The notes: a model not told the origin generated them from the sequence alone. Shown: positions 9,615 through 20,383, counted from the first letter of the stretch. The stretch is DNA of 30,897 nucleotides from Bryobacterales bacterium (GCA_016713735.1 JADJOP010000006.1:1-30897), one strand, 5' to 3'. Program-made: numbers and translations.

Positions 9615-12600
9615 TCAGAACTCGAAACGGAGGCTCATCTGAATGAGCCGCCCCGTGCCGATGGTGGAGTTCACGCGCCCAAAGTCTCCGCGGCCGCGTA
9701 CGGCTGCCGGCGAAGCGAAGTTGGGCCTGTTGGGAACATTGTAGACGTCGGTGCGGAACAGCAGGCCGTAGCGCTCGGTGAGCGCCCAGCGCTTGGTGAT
9801 GGAGGCGTCGATGCCGACAAAGCCGGGGCCGAAGCCAAGGTTGCGGGCCGCGCTGCCGAAGTTCCCCGTGCCGGGAGCCGAGAAGCAGGAGGTGTTGAAA
9901 TACTGAGCCAGGTAGTCGGCGCGCGAGCGGCCGCTATCGAGCGCCGGGTCGCAGCTCAGGTTCGGACGCTGGGCCGCCGAAAAGGTGTTGGTGGTGTTGG
10001 TGAGTTCGACCGAGCCCCACGGCGCGCCCGAACGCATCTCGGCGATGACGCCCAGCGACCAGCCTCCTGCGATGGCGTTGGCCACCGGGTTCTCGATGCT
10101 CACCAGCCGGCCCTTGCCGATGGGAAGCTCATACACGGAACTGGCGATGACGCGGTGGCGCAGGTCGTTGCCCGAGTAGCTCTTGTCCAGGTTGCGCAGC
10201 GAGATGTGCGTGTAGCCGTTGCCCTCGCCGCCGGCCACTTCGTTGCCTGCTTCCACATCGTCGAGGAACTTCGACCATGTGTAGCTGGCCAAAAAGTTCA
10301 AGCCGTTGGAGTAGCGCTTTTCCACCTTCACGTTGAGGGCGTGATAGGTCGAATTGCCCCACGGCGGCGAGATCAGGGTGATGTTGTTGAACTGCGGGAA
10401 CGGGCGCGCCGCCTGGCTCTGCGCGGCCGGGCCGCGGCCGTTCACCAGCGGAATCTGGTTGATGTTCACGCTCACTCCGCCCAGCTTATGGCTCAGGTTG
10501 GCGATGTAGGCTGCTTCCAGCAGCAGGCTGCCGGGCAGCTCTTTCTGGATCGTGAAGTTGTACTGGTGCGAGTAGGCGTTGACGTGATCCTGCTGGATGT
10601 AATCCGGCGCGAAGCGCGGCGCCTGCCCGACGCGAACCGAGCCGAATCCGGGGCCCAGCGGCTCGCGCGTAATCGTGGGCAGGCCGTCGCGGAACGAGAA
10701 GGCGCGCGTGAAGCCGCCATCGGTGGAGGTGAAGCTGCCGTTCAGGCTGAAGCCGGCGATGAGGGGATTGGCCACCGCGCCCTGGTAGGCGCCGTTATAG
10801 GCGATGGCGTAGCCGCCGCGGATCACCGTGCCCCTGGGCGCCTTGTAGGCGAAGCCGAAGCGCGGGCTGAAGTTGTTCTTGTCAAAGTCATGCGCGTACT
10901 TCGAGCGCCCGTCGCGGCCGGAGAACACGATTACGCCCGGCGTGCCCGACACCGGGTTGATGGGCGCAAAGGCAAACCCGCTCTGGCGGTTGTCTTCGCT
11001 CTCCCAGCGCGGGGTGTCCATCTCCCAGCGAAGTCCGATGTTGAACGTGAGGTTCTTGGTTACCTTCCAGTCGTCCTGGAGGAAGAAGCCGAAGTAATCG
11101 GTGCGGGCCACGAGGTTGTCGGTCTGGTTGAAGCTCGCCCCGGTGACATGGCCGAGCAGCATGGAGGCCATGCCGCTGCCCGTGGCGCGGTCGCTAAACG
11201 TGAACGAGCCGCCGGTGGACTGCCGGAACTGGTCCTTGTTGCCCGAAAGGCGCCACTCGCCGCCGAACTTGATGGAGTGGTTGCCGCGGATCCAGGTCAG
11301 GTTGTTTACCCACTGGTGCGTGAGAATCGGATCCTGAATGCGCTCCACCGGCAGCACGCCGAGGTTGCTTTGACCGGTGGAGATGAGTTGAGGGAAATCC
11401 GTCGCCGAAACGCCTTTCAGGCCAAGCTCCCCGTTCTTGCCGCTGTCGGTGCCGAGCGAGCGGTTGATGAAGCGGCGGGTTGCGTAGTTATAGCGAAACT
11501 CATTGAGAAACGTTGCCGAGAAGGAGTGAATCCAGGTGCCCACGAGGTTGTGAATGCGGTGGTCGCGCGGGCCGGCGCGCAGATCGGCAAAGGCGTTCGG
11601 ATAGACGGCCGACAACTCCTGCGGGGCTTTGATGATGGAATAGCGGCCGCTGATGCGGTCCGAGTTGCCGATGTTGTGGTCCACCTTGAGCGTGCCCATG
11701 TCCTGTGTCAGCTTGTCGGAGACATTGACGATGTAGTTCGCCGCTGGCGCGCGCGTGGGGTCGCTGGCCACGTTCGGCGCCGGATAGAAGGCGGCAAAGG
11801 CGCGCGACACCGGGTCGATGCGGCTCTGAGGAATGATGTTGCCGGCAAACGGCTGGCGGTTCAGCGGGTCGATCAGGCTGAAACCGGTGCGCGCGGAAAA
11901 GTCGCCCTGCACCTCGGCCGGGCGCGGCACGATGGTGTTGGCGATGGTGGTGCCGTCGCGGCGGCGAGCGCCTTCGTAGTTGGCGAAGAAGAAGGTCTTG
12001 TCGCGGCGGATGGGGCCGCCGAACGATGCTCCGAAGATGTTGTAGCGCAGCGGGGCCTTCCGCTGGGCGAAGAATGTGCGTGTGTCTAGCGCCTGGTTGC
12101 GCAGAAACTCATAGGCCGCGCCGTGGAATTCGTTGCTGCCTGAGCGCGTCGTCATCTGAATCAGTCCGCCGCCGGTGCGCCCGAACTCGGCCGAATAGTT
12201 GTTCGCCTCGGCCTTGAACTCCTGCAGCGACTCGGCCGGCGGATTCAACTGCAACTGCGGAACCCCCAGCGTTGTATTCTGCACGTTGCCGCCGTCAAGC
12301 ACCCAGATCTGGTTCTGGCTGCGCCCGCCGGCCATGCTGAACATCGGCACCTGCTCGGCGCCGGTCTCCTCGCGGAAGGCAACCATGCCCATCAGCTTCA
12401 CCAGTCCGGCCGTGCGCCGGCTTTCCAGCGGCATGTTGAACACCGTGGTGCGCTCGATGAACTGGCCTACCGATGAGGTCTCCGATTCAAGCAGCGGCAC
12501 GGTGGCGTTCACCTCCACCGACTCGGTGACCGCGCCGACCTCCAACGTGAAATCAAGGCTGCGTGTCGTGGCCGTTTCCAGCACCACGCCCGAGCGAACC

Positions 12601-12854
12601 GCCTTCTTGAAGCCCTGCAGTTCGCAATCGACCTCATATTCGGCCGGCGGCAGAAACGGAAACAGAAAGACGCCCGACGGATTCGATACGGCCTCCGTCG
12701 TGACGCCTGTCGACACATTCCTCGCCGTCACCTTCGCGCCGGAAACCACGGCGCCCGTGTTGTCTGTGACTGTCCCTGTTAACCTGGCCAGCGATTGCGC
12801 CCACACCGGGGCGCACGCTGCCATCATTCCCATAAGCAAAGCGAAACGAAGCAT
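9615..12854 (-). CDS. TonB-dependent receptor, Oar-like (receptor 2)
   Basis: An intact 1079-residue outer-membrane receptor. It has a signal peptide (MLRFALLMGMMAACAPVWAQ), an N-terminal carboxypeptidase-regulatory-like domain (about 22-100, LTGTVTDNTGAVVSGAKV, GVFLFPFLPPAEYEV), a plug domain (about 115-260, with NYSAEFGRTGGGLIQMTT and GSNEFHGAAYEFLRN), a long barrel rich in aromatic strands (for example DKTFFFANYEGAR, NFSPRFGFAYKAP), and a terminal Phe (SLRFEF). Family and length match receptor 1, but sequence similarity is only partial, so this is an old paralogue, not a recent copy. The substrate is unknown. The ATG at 12854 is preceded on the minus strand by TATAAA inside a small palindrome (12858-12870); no good -35 is visible. 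It follows the TIGR03437 protein gene by 56 bases. Confidence 0.93.
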   Translation of the reverse strand: MLRFALLMGMMAACAPVWAQSLARLTGTVTDNTGAVVSGAKVTARNVSTGVTTEAVSNPSGVFLFPFLPPAEYEVDCELQGFKKAVRSGVVLETATTRSLDFTLEVGAVTESVEVNATVPLLESETSSVGQFIERTTVFNMPLESRRTAGLVKLMGMVAFREETGAEQVPMFSMAGGRSQNQIWVLDGGNVQNTTLGVPQLQLNPPAESLQEFKAEANNYSAEFGRTGGGLIQMTTRSGSNEFHGAAYEFLRNQALDTRTFFAQRKAPLRYNIFGASFGGPIRRDKTFFFANYEGARRRDGTTIANTIVPRPAEVQGDFSARTGFSLIDPLNRQPFAGNIIPQSRIDPVSRAFAAFYPAPNVASDPTRAPAANYIVNVSDKLTQDMGTLKVDHNIGNSDRISGRYSIIKAPQELSAVYPNAFADLRAGPRDHRIHNLVGTWIHSFSATFLNEFRYNYATRRFINRSLGTDSGKNGELGLKGVSATDFPQLISTGQSNLGVLPVERIQDPILTHQWVNNLTWIRGNHSIKFGGEWRLSGNKDQFRQSTGGSFTFSDRATGSGMASMLLGHVTGASFNQTDNLVARTDYFGFFLQDDWKVTKNLTFNIGLRWEMDTPRWESEDNRQSGFAFAPINPVSGTPGVIVFSGRDGRSKYAHDFDKNNFSPRFGFAYKAPRGTVIRGGYAIAYNGAYQGAVANPLIAGFSLNGSFTSTDGGFTRAFSFRDGLPTITREPLGPGFGSVRVGQAPRFAPDYIQQDHVNAYSHQYNFTIQKELPGSLLLEAAYIANLSHKLGGVSVNINQIPLVNGRGPAAQSQAARPFPQFNNITLISPPWGNSTYHALNVKVEKRYSNGLNFLASYTWSKFLDDVEAGNEVAGGEGNGYTHISLRNLDKSYSGNDLRHRVIASSVYELPIGKGRLVSIENPVANAIAGGWSLGVIAEMRSGAPWGSVELTNTTNTFSAAQRPNLSCDPALDSGRSRADYLAQYFNTSCFSAPGTGNFGSAARNLGFGPGFVGIDASITKRWALTERYGLLFRTDVYNVPNRPNFASPAAVRGRGDFGRVNSTIGTGRLIQMSLRFEF

Positions 12855-12910
12855 GGCGGTATTTTATACCCTGAAGATGCAGTCATGCGAGGCGCCAGGC
12901 GCGGGCCGTG

Positions 12911-15610
12911 TTACCGCACGTGGACGGCGACAGGCGCCGAGTATGTGCTGGAGCCGCGCGTGATCACTTGCAGATAGGCGCGCCCGTCGAGTCCCAGGCC
13001 CGCACCAGGGGGAATGGGGTTGGGCAGACGAACATTGATCTGAGCCACGCCGGCCACCAGTCCCGGCGCCGCACCGGCATATTCGACGGCGAGTTCGTTT
13101 GCACTCCCCGAGAGATCGCGTACGATGGGCGGGTACTCGAGCGGGCGCAACCCGGACGGCGTGACGCCTCCGGCCACGCTCGGCGGAACGGTCGCGCCGC
13201 CGCCGGTTCCGAATAACACCACCACCGAGCCTGGGCGGGCAGGGTTCGAGGCCGAGTTTACCGTTCCGTCTTCGTTTAGCGCCGCCGCCCAGGCAACCTC
13301 GGATTCGACCGTGTGGAAGATCGTGATGCCAGCCCGCTGGACGAGTGAGTTCTTCAGCACGTTTCCCGGTGCGCCCGGCCGGACCACCTGGATCTCCGGC
13401 CGGGCATTCTCCGCCAGCGTATAGGGAAGTACGGCGTTGATCTGGCCGTAGGAGACATAGAGGAGCGGGATCGGGTCGCCATTCACGAAGACGCGCGTGC
13501 CGCCGAGTTCGGTGGGCAACCGCCCGTCCACGAGTTGAAACGTGACGCCCTCTCGCGGCCCCATCTGGCTGCCGAAGAGTGTGACGATGGCGCCGGGAGA
13601 GAGCACATCGGCATTGGCATAACTGGCCGCGTCCACCACGCAGCCGGTGTACACGCCCGCATCGGCGTTCTCATCCACCTCATACAACTCGTCCTCGCCG
13701 CGCCGCAACAGCGGCAAACCGCGTGCGCTACTTCCGGTAAAGTCGTATTCGAACCAGTAGGGAAGATACGTGGCGAACACAGTTTCGCCGGCAGCGTTGA
13801 GCCGTACATACGATCCCGCGCCACACGGAGAGCCGAGGAAGGCGCTGACCGTGGCGGGCACGGAGCCATACGCCTTGGCGAATACGCCGCCATCGGGCGC
13901 GGCGGCGAGGTCATAGATGGGCAGGGGGCGTTCGGCCAGCAGGCGTTCGCCCTTGGCGTCGAGCCGCACCAGGCGGTGAGTTTCCGCGCTGATGTCAGCC
14001 CAGACGCTGCCATCCGTGGGCACGGCCATGCGCAGGATCGTCTCCGGCCCCGGGCCGCCGATGTAGGTGGCGAACAGCAGGCGTGTGCCGGTGGCGTCGA
14101 GCCGTCCGATAATGGCGTCGTGCTGGCCGGCGTTCAGGCGCTGGTAGGCGCCGGGTGTGGTGGGGAAGCCCGCCTCGGCCCCGCCCGCGAAGTAGAGGCT
14201 GCCGTCGGTGTGCAGCACACTGGTCGCGCCCGGAGAGCCGGGCAGGTAGGTGCCGTAGAGCAACTGATCGAGCGATGGTGAAAGCCGGGCCGCGTAGCTG
14301 TTCAGGCAAGGCGTGCCCGCGCACGCCCCGAGCAGCGCTCCGCGCGTGGTGGGCATCCCAGGGCTGGTGGGCGTCAGCCATTTGTGAAAGAGGTGCAGCG
14401 AGCCATCGTCCCCCAGCGCCGCCGCGCCGAAACTGTCGGCCTCGGGGCCACCGAGAAAGGTACTCGTGAGCAGCGTTCCGGTATGTGCGTTGAGCCGCGT
14501 GGCAAACAGATCGCCCATCACGCGGGATGCCGAGCCTTGCGCCAAGGTAGGCGCGGGGCCGGCGTACGCGGGTTGCTGCGCGCCCCCCGTGGACGGGAAG
14601 TCAGAGGAATTCGTGCCTCCGGCAACTACAAGCGCGCCTCCGGGCGCGAGCGCGAGGAACTCCGGCTGCTCGCTGGTTCTGCCCGCCAGGTAAGTCACCC
14701 AGGCGAGTGTGCCGTCCGCCTGAAATTTTGAGACCGACACGTCGGTGCACGCTTTCGGCGTGGCGATCTGGCTACCGCAGCCGTCAAAGCCCGATTGCGG
14801 AAACGGCGCGTTCTTGCCGGTGGCGTCGGCGATCATGGCCGCCACGTAGATCTCGCCGGTTGCCGTGCGGACGCTGGAGCGTTCGGCTATGTCGTAAAGA
14901 GGCGGCGCGTCGACGATGAACTCGATCGTCAAGGGCAGAGCGGGATCGCGCCCTTCGACGGTGATCGCGAAGCGCTGCGTCGATCGGACGCCGTAGCGTG
15001 CCGTTAACTGCAGTGGCCCCGAACTCCCCATCTGAACGGCCAAGGGAGGTGGAAAAACGATGCGCGGGCTGAGGCGGAAATCCGTGCCGAAGTAGATGGT
15101 CAGGGTGCCGCCGACAGGGCGCGCCAAGCCGGACTTTTCCACCAGGAAGCCAACGCTCGCCGGATCGACGCCCGCCGCCAGGTGGAGCCGCAGATGCAAG
15201 CGCCCGTCGGCGGCCAGCGTATACTCCGCATCCACGCCTGCAAAGATGCCGTTGACTCGGGCCGAGCGGTAACGCGGCACATTGGTCACCCAGGCGGCGG
15301 GCGATGCGCCTATGAAATAGTTCGCCACGCCAGGCAGCGGGCCTGCGTATGCCAAGGAACCGCCCGGCAGGCTGCCCTCAAACTGCAGCTTCGCGGCAAA
15401 GGGCGAAAGCAGGATGCCGTCGCGAGCCACGGCGAGGTTCGACAGGCCGCGCCCGAGGAAGAGGATGCTGGGAGCCGCCTGGCCACGGTTCGGCTCGAAG
15501 CCCGGCGTGGCCAGGCGCGACGGAAGCGCCGGTACGGGCACGAGTGCCGCCGCTTGCACGCCGGTATTCGCCCAGAAGAGGGTCGATAGAAGAAGCAGAA
15601 CGGTGCGCAT
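12911..15610 (-). CDS. Secreted beta-propeller (SBBP-like) protein with TIGR03437-type C-terminal domain
   Basis: About 899 residues. I start at ATG 15610, which gives a clean signal peptide (MRTVLLLLSTLFWANTGVQA), not the in-frame ATG 24 bases earlier. Residues about 30-220 match the region usually preceding SBBP repeats (FEPNRGQ, NYFIGASPAAWVTNVPRYRS, FAGVDAEY). The middle (about 260-600) has propeller-like repeats (WVTYLAGRTSEQPE, STFLGGPEADSFGAAALGDD, FATYIGGPGPET). The last ~230 residues form the TIGR03437 domain known chiefly from Solibacter (CVVDAASYANADVLSPGAIV, LYVSYGQINAVLPY, VVLFGTGGG, AGVAQINVRLP). Known members are exported proteins of unknown role; a cell-surface location is inferred. 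It is the most upstream member of the minus-strand run that includes both receptors. The frame is intact. Confidence 0.9.
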   Translation of the reverse strand: MRTVLLLLSTLFWANTGVQAAALVPVPALPSRLATPGFEPNRGQAAPSILFLGRGLSNLAVARDGILLSPFAAKLQFEGSLPGGSLAYAGPLPGVANYFIGASPAAWVTNVPRYRSARVNGIFAGVDAEYTLAADGRLHLRLHLAAGVDPASVGFLVEKSGLARPVGGTLTIYFGTDFRLSPRIVFPPPLAVQMGSSGPLQLTARYGVRSTQRFAITVEGRDPALPLTIEFIVDAPPLYDIAERSSVRTATGEIYVAAMIADATGKNAPFPQSGFDGCGSQIATPKACTDVSVSKFQADGTLAWVTYLAGRTSEQPEFLALAPGGALVVAGGTNSSDFPSTGGAQQPAYAGPAPTLAQGSASRVMGDLFATRLNAHTGTLLTSTFLGGPEADSFGAAALGDDGSLHLFHKWLTPTSPGMPTTRGALLGACAGTPCLNSYAARLSPSLDQLLYGTYLPGSPGATSVLHTDGSLYFAGGAEAGFPTTPGAYQRLNAGQHDAIIGRLDATGTRLLFATYIGGPGPETILRMAVPTDGSVWADISAETHRLVRLDAKGERLLAERPLPIYDLAAAPDGGVFAKAYGSVPATVSAFLGSPCGAGSYVRLNAAGETVFATYLPYWFEYDFTGSSARGLPLLRRGEDELYEVDENADAGVYTGCVVDAASYANADVLSPGAIVTLFGSQMGPREGVTFQLVDGRLPTELGGTRVFVNGDPIPLLYVSYGQINAVLPYTLAENARPEIQVVRPGAPGNVLKNSLVQRAGITIFHTVESEVAWAAALNEDGTVNSASNPARPGSVVVLFGTGGGATVPPSVAGGVTPSGLRPLEYPPIVRDLSGSANELAVEYAGAAPGLVAGVAQINVRLPNPIPPGAGLGLDGRAYLQVITRGSSTYSAPVAVHVR

Positions 15611-15779
15611 CACATCCAAAGACCCTTCTACCATGCCAAACGGCCACGGCGAACAGAGCCCGGAGAAGTAGCAGCGAAAACCGCTCCCATATTCCCCTCA
15701 TTATTCGGGATACACAACGCCCACCGGCACACTACAATACAGAGAAGAATTATCGCCCCCCGGCGATCGGAAAGGTCCG

Positions 15780-16409
15780 ATGACTCAACGGTACCGTTCT
15801 CGAGCCCCACTGGGTTGGCTCGCCGTTCTTGCCCTGACCGGCGTTGGCTTCGGAGGCCAGTTGGCCACCACTCCGCCTGTTGGACTCAAACTGACCATCG
15901 TCGAGGGCGATGGCGCCATCAACAACATCACCGAAGGCCGGGCGCGCGACCCCATTGTGCGCGTCACCGATGATGAGGGCAGGCCGCTTTCCAGCGCCGC
16001 CGTCACCTTCCTGCTGCCTGACCTCGGCGCGGGCGGCGTCTTCCCCACCGGCTCTTCGGTAACCGTCACCACCAACGACGACGGCCTCGCCATGGCCCGC
16101 GGCCTGAAGCCTAATAATGTAGCCGGGCAGTTTCAAATCCGCGTCACGGCGTCGTATCGCACGCTGGTGGCGCGGGCGTCGATCACGCAGACCAACGCCG
16201 CTCCTCCGCCCACGCCCACGGCTCGCAAATCGAACGGCAAGCTGCTGGCCATTGTCGCCATCATCGGCGGCGGGGCTGCGGCGGGCGCGGCGCTGGCGCT
16301 TTCGGGCGGCAGCGGTTCCACGCCCTCGCCGGGAGGCGGAACGCCGGTGACGCCCAGCCGGCCCCCAACCACGATTACACCCGGCGGCGGCGGCTTTGGC
16401 GCGCCCTAG
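15780..16409 (+). CDS. Small secreted or membrane-anchored Ig-like protein
   Basis: 209 residues. It has an N-terminal signal sequence (about 10-28, LGWLAVLALTGVGFGGQ) and an Ig-like/Big_1-type domain (about 35-140: LKLTIVEGDGAINNI, DPIVRVTDDEGRPLSSAAVTF, TTNDDGLAMARGL, FQIRVTASYRTLVA). A second hydrophobic segment (about 155-180, LLAIVAIIGGGAAAGAALAL) and a Gly/Pro/Thr-rich tail (GGGFGAP) follow. The tail and Gly/Ala-rich helix recur in Acidobacteriota exported proteins, but I know no function. GGAAAGG lies about 6 bases before the ATG. TACAAT at 15733-15738 is a possible -10 box, without a convincing -35. The gene is 12 bases upstream of the giant Ig-repeat gene, almost certainly the same operon, and divergent from the TIGR03437 gene. 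Confidence 0.75.
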   Translation: MTQRYRSRAPLGWLAVLALTGVGFGGQLATTPPVGLKLTIVEGDGAINNITEGRARDPIVRVTDDEGRPLSSAAVTFLLPDLGAGGVFPTGSSVTVTTNDDGLAMARGLKPNNVAGQFQIRVTASYRTLVARASITQTNAAPPPTPTARKSNGKLLAIVAIIGGGAAAGAALALSGGSGSTPSPGGGTPVTPSRPPTTITPGGGGFGAP

Positions 16410-16421
16410 TCTGGAGCCACC

Positions 16422-19400
16422 ATGATGCGACTCCGCTTTTTTGGCTTCGCCCTGGCGATGCTGGCGCTGCCCGCCGCCGCGCAGGTGACGCTCTCCAGTT
16501 CCCCCACGCCGCTGCCCGCGGGCACAGTGGGCGTCGCCTATCCCGCCGCTTCAATCACGGCCTCGGGCGGCACGGCGCCTTACTCCTACCTCGTCACGTC
16601 CTCTTCGCCGAACATCCTGCCGCCCGGCCTCTCGCTGGCCACCTCCGGCGCGCTCTCCGGCACGCCCAGCAGCGCCGGCACCTTCACCTTTACCGTCACC
16701 GCCACTGACTCCACGGCGGGCACGGCGCTCACCGGTTCGCAGTCATTTTCGATCACGATCAATCCAGCGCCTTCCATCACGACATCTACGCTGCCCGCAT
16801 GGTCCGCCGGCGCAACCACGCCCTATTCGCAAACGCTCGCCGCCACCGGCGGCACAGGCGCGCTCACCTACTCGCTCACGGGCGGCTCGTTGCCCACGGG
16901 GCTCTCGCTCTCCTCGGGCGGCGCGATTACAGGCACGCCCTCGGCGGCAGGCACGGCGAATTTCACCGTGACGGTGACCGATTCGCTCGGCGCGACCGGA
17001 TCGAAGCTGCTCTCGATCACCATCAACGCCGCACCCACCATCTCCACCGCCTCGCCGCTGCCCTCCGGCGCGCAGACGATCGCCTATTCCACCTCGCTTG
17101 CGGCCACGGGCGGCACCGGCGCGCGCTCACGTTTGCCGCCTCCACGCCCGTCCCCGCCGGGCTCGCTATCACGACTGTTGCGGGCGCCGGCGTTCTCTCC
17201 GGCACGCCCACCGTCTCCGGAACCTTCAACATCACCTTCCGCGTCACCGACTCCCTGGGCGCGTTTACTGAAACCTCCCCCCCACTCGCGCTGTCCCTCG
17301 TGCCGCAACCGGTCATCAGCGGGCTCTCGCCTTCCTCGGCCCCAGCCGGCGTCGCCGATGTCGCCCTCACCATCACCGGCACCGGCTTCTCGCCCAACGT
17401 CACGGTGAACTTCGGCGCCACAGCCATCGCTGTCGCCAGCGCGAGCGCCACGCAGATCAACGTCACCATCCCCGTGGCCGCCATCACCACGCCCGGCTCC
17501 ATCAACGTCACCGTCAACAACCTCTCGCTCATCACCTCGGCGCCCTCCGCGTTCACCGTCAACGGCCCCTCCATCACCTCGCTCGCCCCCACTTCGGCCT
17601 TCGCCGGCGGACCCGCCTTCACCCTCACCGTGAACGGAGCGAACTTCGTCAACGGCTCTACCTACAAATCCGAAATCCGCTGGAACGGCAACGCGCTCAC
17701 CACCACCTTCGTCAGCAATGCCCAACTCACCGCCCAGGTGCCCGCGAACCTGCTCGCCGCCGCGGGCACGGCCGCCGTCACCGTCGCCAGCACGCCCAAC
17801 GCCATCTCGGCGCCGGCGAACTTCACCATCTCGCCGCCGCCCACCATCAGCTCGCTCGCCCCGTCGTCGATCTCCGCCGGCGCGCCTGGATTCAACCTCA
17901 CCGTCTCCGGCACGGGCTTCGTCGCCGCCTCGGTGGTCCACTGGGCCGGCACCGCGCTCACCACGGCCTACATCAGCGCGACCCAGCTCACCGCCGCCGT
18001 GCCCGCCGGATTGCTGCTCAACCCAGGCGCGGTGAACGTCACCGTCGTGAATCCGGGCCCGGTCACCTCCGCGCCGGCCACCTTCACCGTGGGCGCCGCG
18101 CCCACCATCACTACCATCGCACCGGTGGCCGTTACGGCCGGCGCGCCGACGTTCAACCTCGTTGTGAACGGCGCGGGCTTCAACGCCACCTCGGTCATCC
18201 GCATTTCCGGGCAGGCGCTGGTGACCACCTTCCTCTCGGCGACTCAACTCTCGGCCCTGGTCACGCCGGCGCTCATCCCCTCAGCCGGTTCGGCCTCGAT
18301 CACTGTGGTGAACTCCGGTCCGGTCAGCTCCAATTCGGTGACGCTGCTCATCCATCCGCCGGCGCAGTTTGTCACCAGCGCGCTCACCACCGGGCTCATC
18401 GGCATCCCCTACACGCAGGCCATCAATATCACCGGCGGCACACCGCCCTTCCTGTTCGCCTTCGCCAACGGTGTCTTTCCCCCCGGCCTTTCGCTGAACG
18501 GCACGACGGGCGCCATCACCGGCGTTCCCACCACCTCCGGCCTCTACGACTTCACGCTGCAGGTCACCGATGCCTCGGGCTTTGTCGTGACGCGGCTCTA
18601 CACGCTGGTCGTCGCCCCGCCGCTTTCCATCACCACGGCCGAGGCGCTGCCCACCGCCGCCGCCGGTCTCGCCTACTCCACCCAACTGGTGGCCGCCGGA
18701 GGTGCGCCGCCCTACGTGAACTGGGTGGTCACCACGGGCAGCCTGCCGCCGGGCATCGCCCTCAACGCCGCCACCGGACTGCTGTCGGGCACGCCCACCA
18801 CCACCGGCTCGTTTGCCTTCCTCGTGCAGGTCCGCGACAGCGCCAACCAGACCGCCAGCAAGGGCTTCACTCTGGTGGTGAACGCCGGCCTCTCCATCAC
18901 CACCACGGCGCAACCGCCCACGGGGACCCTCGGCACAGCCTATACCTTTGCCCTCGCCGCGGCCGGGGGCACACAGCCCTACACCTGGTCGGTCGCCACC
19001 GGATCGCTTCCCGCCGGGCTGAGCTTGAACACCACCACCGGCGCCATCACCGGAACGCCCACGGCGGCGGGTTCCACCACCTTCACCATCGAGGTGACGG
19101 ATGCCGCCGGCCAAACCGCGCGCGCGCCCTATACGATTGAGGTCCTCTCCGGACTCTCCATCACCAATCCCACCGCGCTGCCCACAGCCACGGCCCGCGC
19201 CCCCTATACGGTCACCTTCCTCGCCTCGGGCGGCACAACGCCGTATGCCAACTGGCGCATCATCTCCGGCTCTGTGCCCGCGGCGCTGGTTCTCAACGCG
19301 GCCACGGGCATACTCTCCGGCGCCCCGGCCGCCGCCGGCGACTTCACCTTCACCATCGCCGTCAACGACGCCACCGCGCGCACCGTCTCCAAGGCCTTCA

Positions 19401-20383
19401 CGCTCACCGTACTGCCGCCCGGCCTCAGCATCACCACCCCGGCGGCGCTTTCGGCGGCCATCTTCGGCAGCGCCTACAGCGTCAACCTTCAGGCCGACGG
19501 CGGCACGCCCCCTTACCGCTGGCTGCTCACCACCGGCACGCTGCCGGCCGGACTCACATTGGAGGCGGGCGGCGCACTCAGCGGTACGCCCACCGCCCTC
19601 GGATCCACCACCTTCGGCCTCACCGTGATCGACTCCAGTACGCGCTCGCTGACGCGCGACTTTACGCTGGCCGTGACCTCCCCGGCGCTGCCGTCCTTTA
19701 CCCTTGCCGGTCCGGCCGACACCGTCGAGCCGGGCACCCAGCCGCGCCTTACGCTCGAACTCGCCGCGGCTTACCCCTCGGCGCTGAGCGGAGCCATCGT
19801 CATTAGCTTTGCTCCAGACACGGTGAACACGCCGGCCTCGCCCGCCGATGACCCCGCCCTGCAATTCGCCAACGGCTCGCGCACGCTGCGATTTTCAATT
19901 CCCGCCGGATCCACGGCGGCGGAGTTCGAGAGCACGGCCGCGTTCCAGACCGGAACCGTCGCCGGGACCATCACACTCACTCCGTCGTTCACCTCCGGTG
20001 GCACAGCGCTCTCTGGCGCTGCCCCGCGCCTCATCCGCATTTTGCGCAGCGCGCCTGCGCTGCGTGCCGCCACGGTGACGCGCACGGCCAGCGGCTTCGA
20101 CGTCGCCATTACCGGCTTCGCCACACCCAGGGAGGTCACGCAAGCCATCTTCCGGTTCACGGCGGCCTCGGGCGCCAACCTGCAAACCACCGAACTCACC
20201 ATTCCGCTCACCGCCCCGAGCGCCACCTGGTTTTCCAGTGACGGCGCGCGCGCCTTCGGCAGCCAGTTCACCTACCGCCAGCCGTTCACGCTGGCAGGCG
20301 ATGCGGCGGCGGTGTCGTCGCTCTCGGTTACCTTGTCCAACTCCGTCGGCGCCTCACAGCCGGTGACGGCCAACGTGCCGTAG
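16422..20383 (+). CDS. Giant secreted Ig-repeat protein (8 He_PIG + 4 IPT/TIG domains)
   Basis: About 1320 residues after joining two frames. The signal peptide is MMRLRFFGFALAMLALPAAA. Twelve tandem Ig-like units of about 85-90 residues follow: three He_PIG (16480-17305, pattern ATGGTGALTYSLTGGSLPTG then GTPSAAGTANFTVTVTDS), four IPT/TIG (17305-18355, pattern ITSLAPTSAFAGGPAFTLTV then GANFVNGST), and five more He_PIG (18358-19680, for example GTLGTAYTFALAAAGGTQPY). A C-terminal region of about 230 residues (19690-20383) is unlike the repeats. No LPXTG, autotransporter barrel or clear sorting tag is visible. Such repeats are typical of surface adhesins and carbohydrate-binding or scaffold proteins; an adhesive role is inferred. 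One frameshift lies near 17125, in GGCGCGCGCTC, where removing one GC step (or adding one base) restores the repeat pattern. TGGAG precedes the ATG by 6 bases. Confidence 0.88.

Noticed and set aside
9561..12089. A long open frame on the plus strand (about 840 codons) inside the receptor 2 region.
   Set aside because: It is antisense to an intact, clearly recognisable TonB-dependent receptor and has the composition of a GC-rich shadow frame.
17084..19864. Long minus-strand open frames rich in Gly and Arg opposite the Ig-repeat gene.
   Set aside because: Low-complexity shadows of a repetitive GC-rich gene; no recognisable domain or ribosome site.
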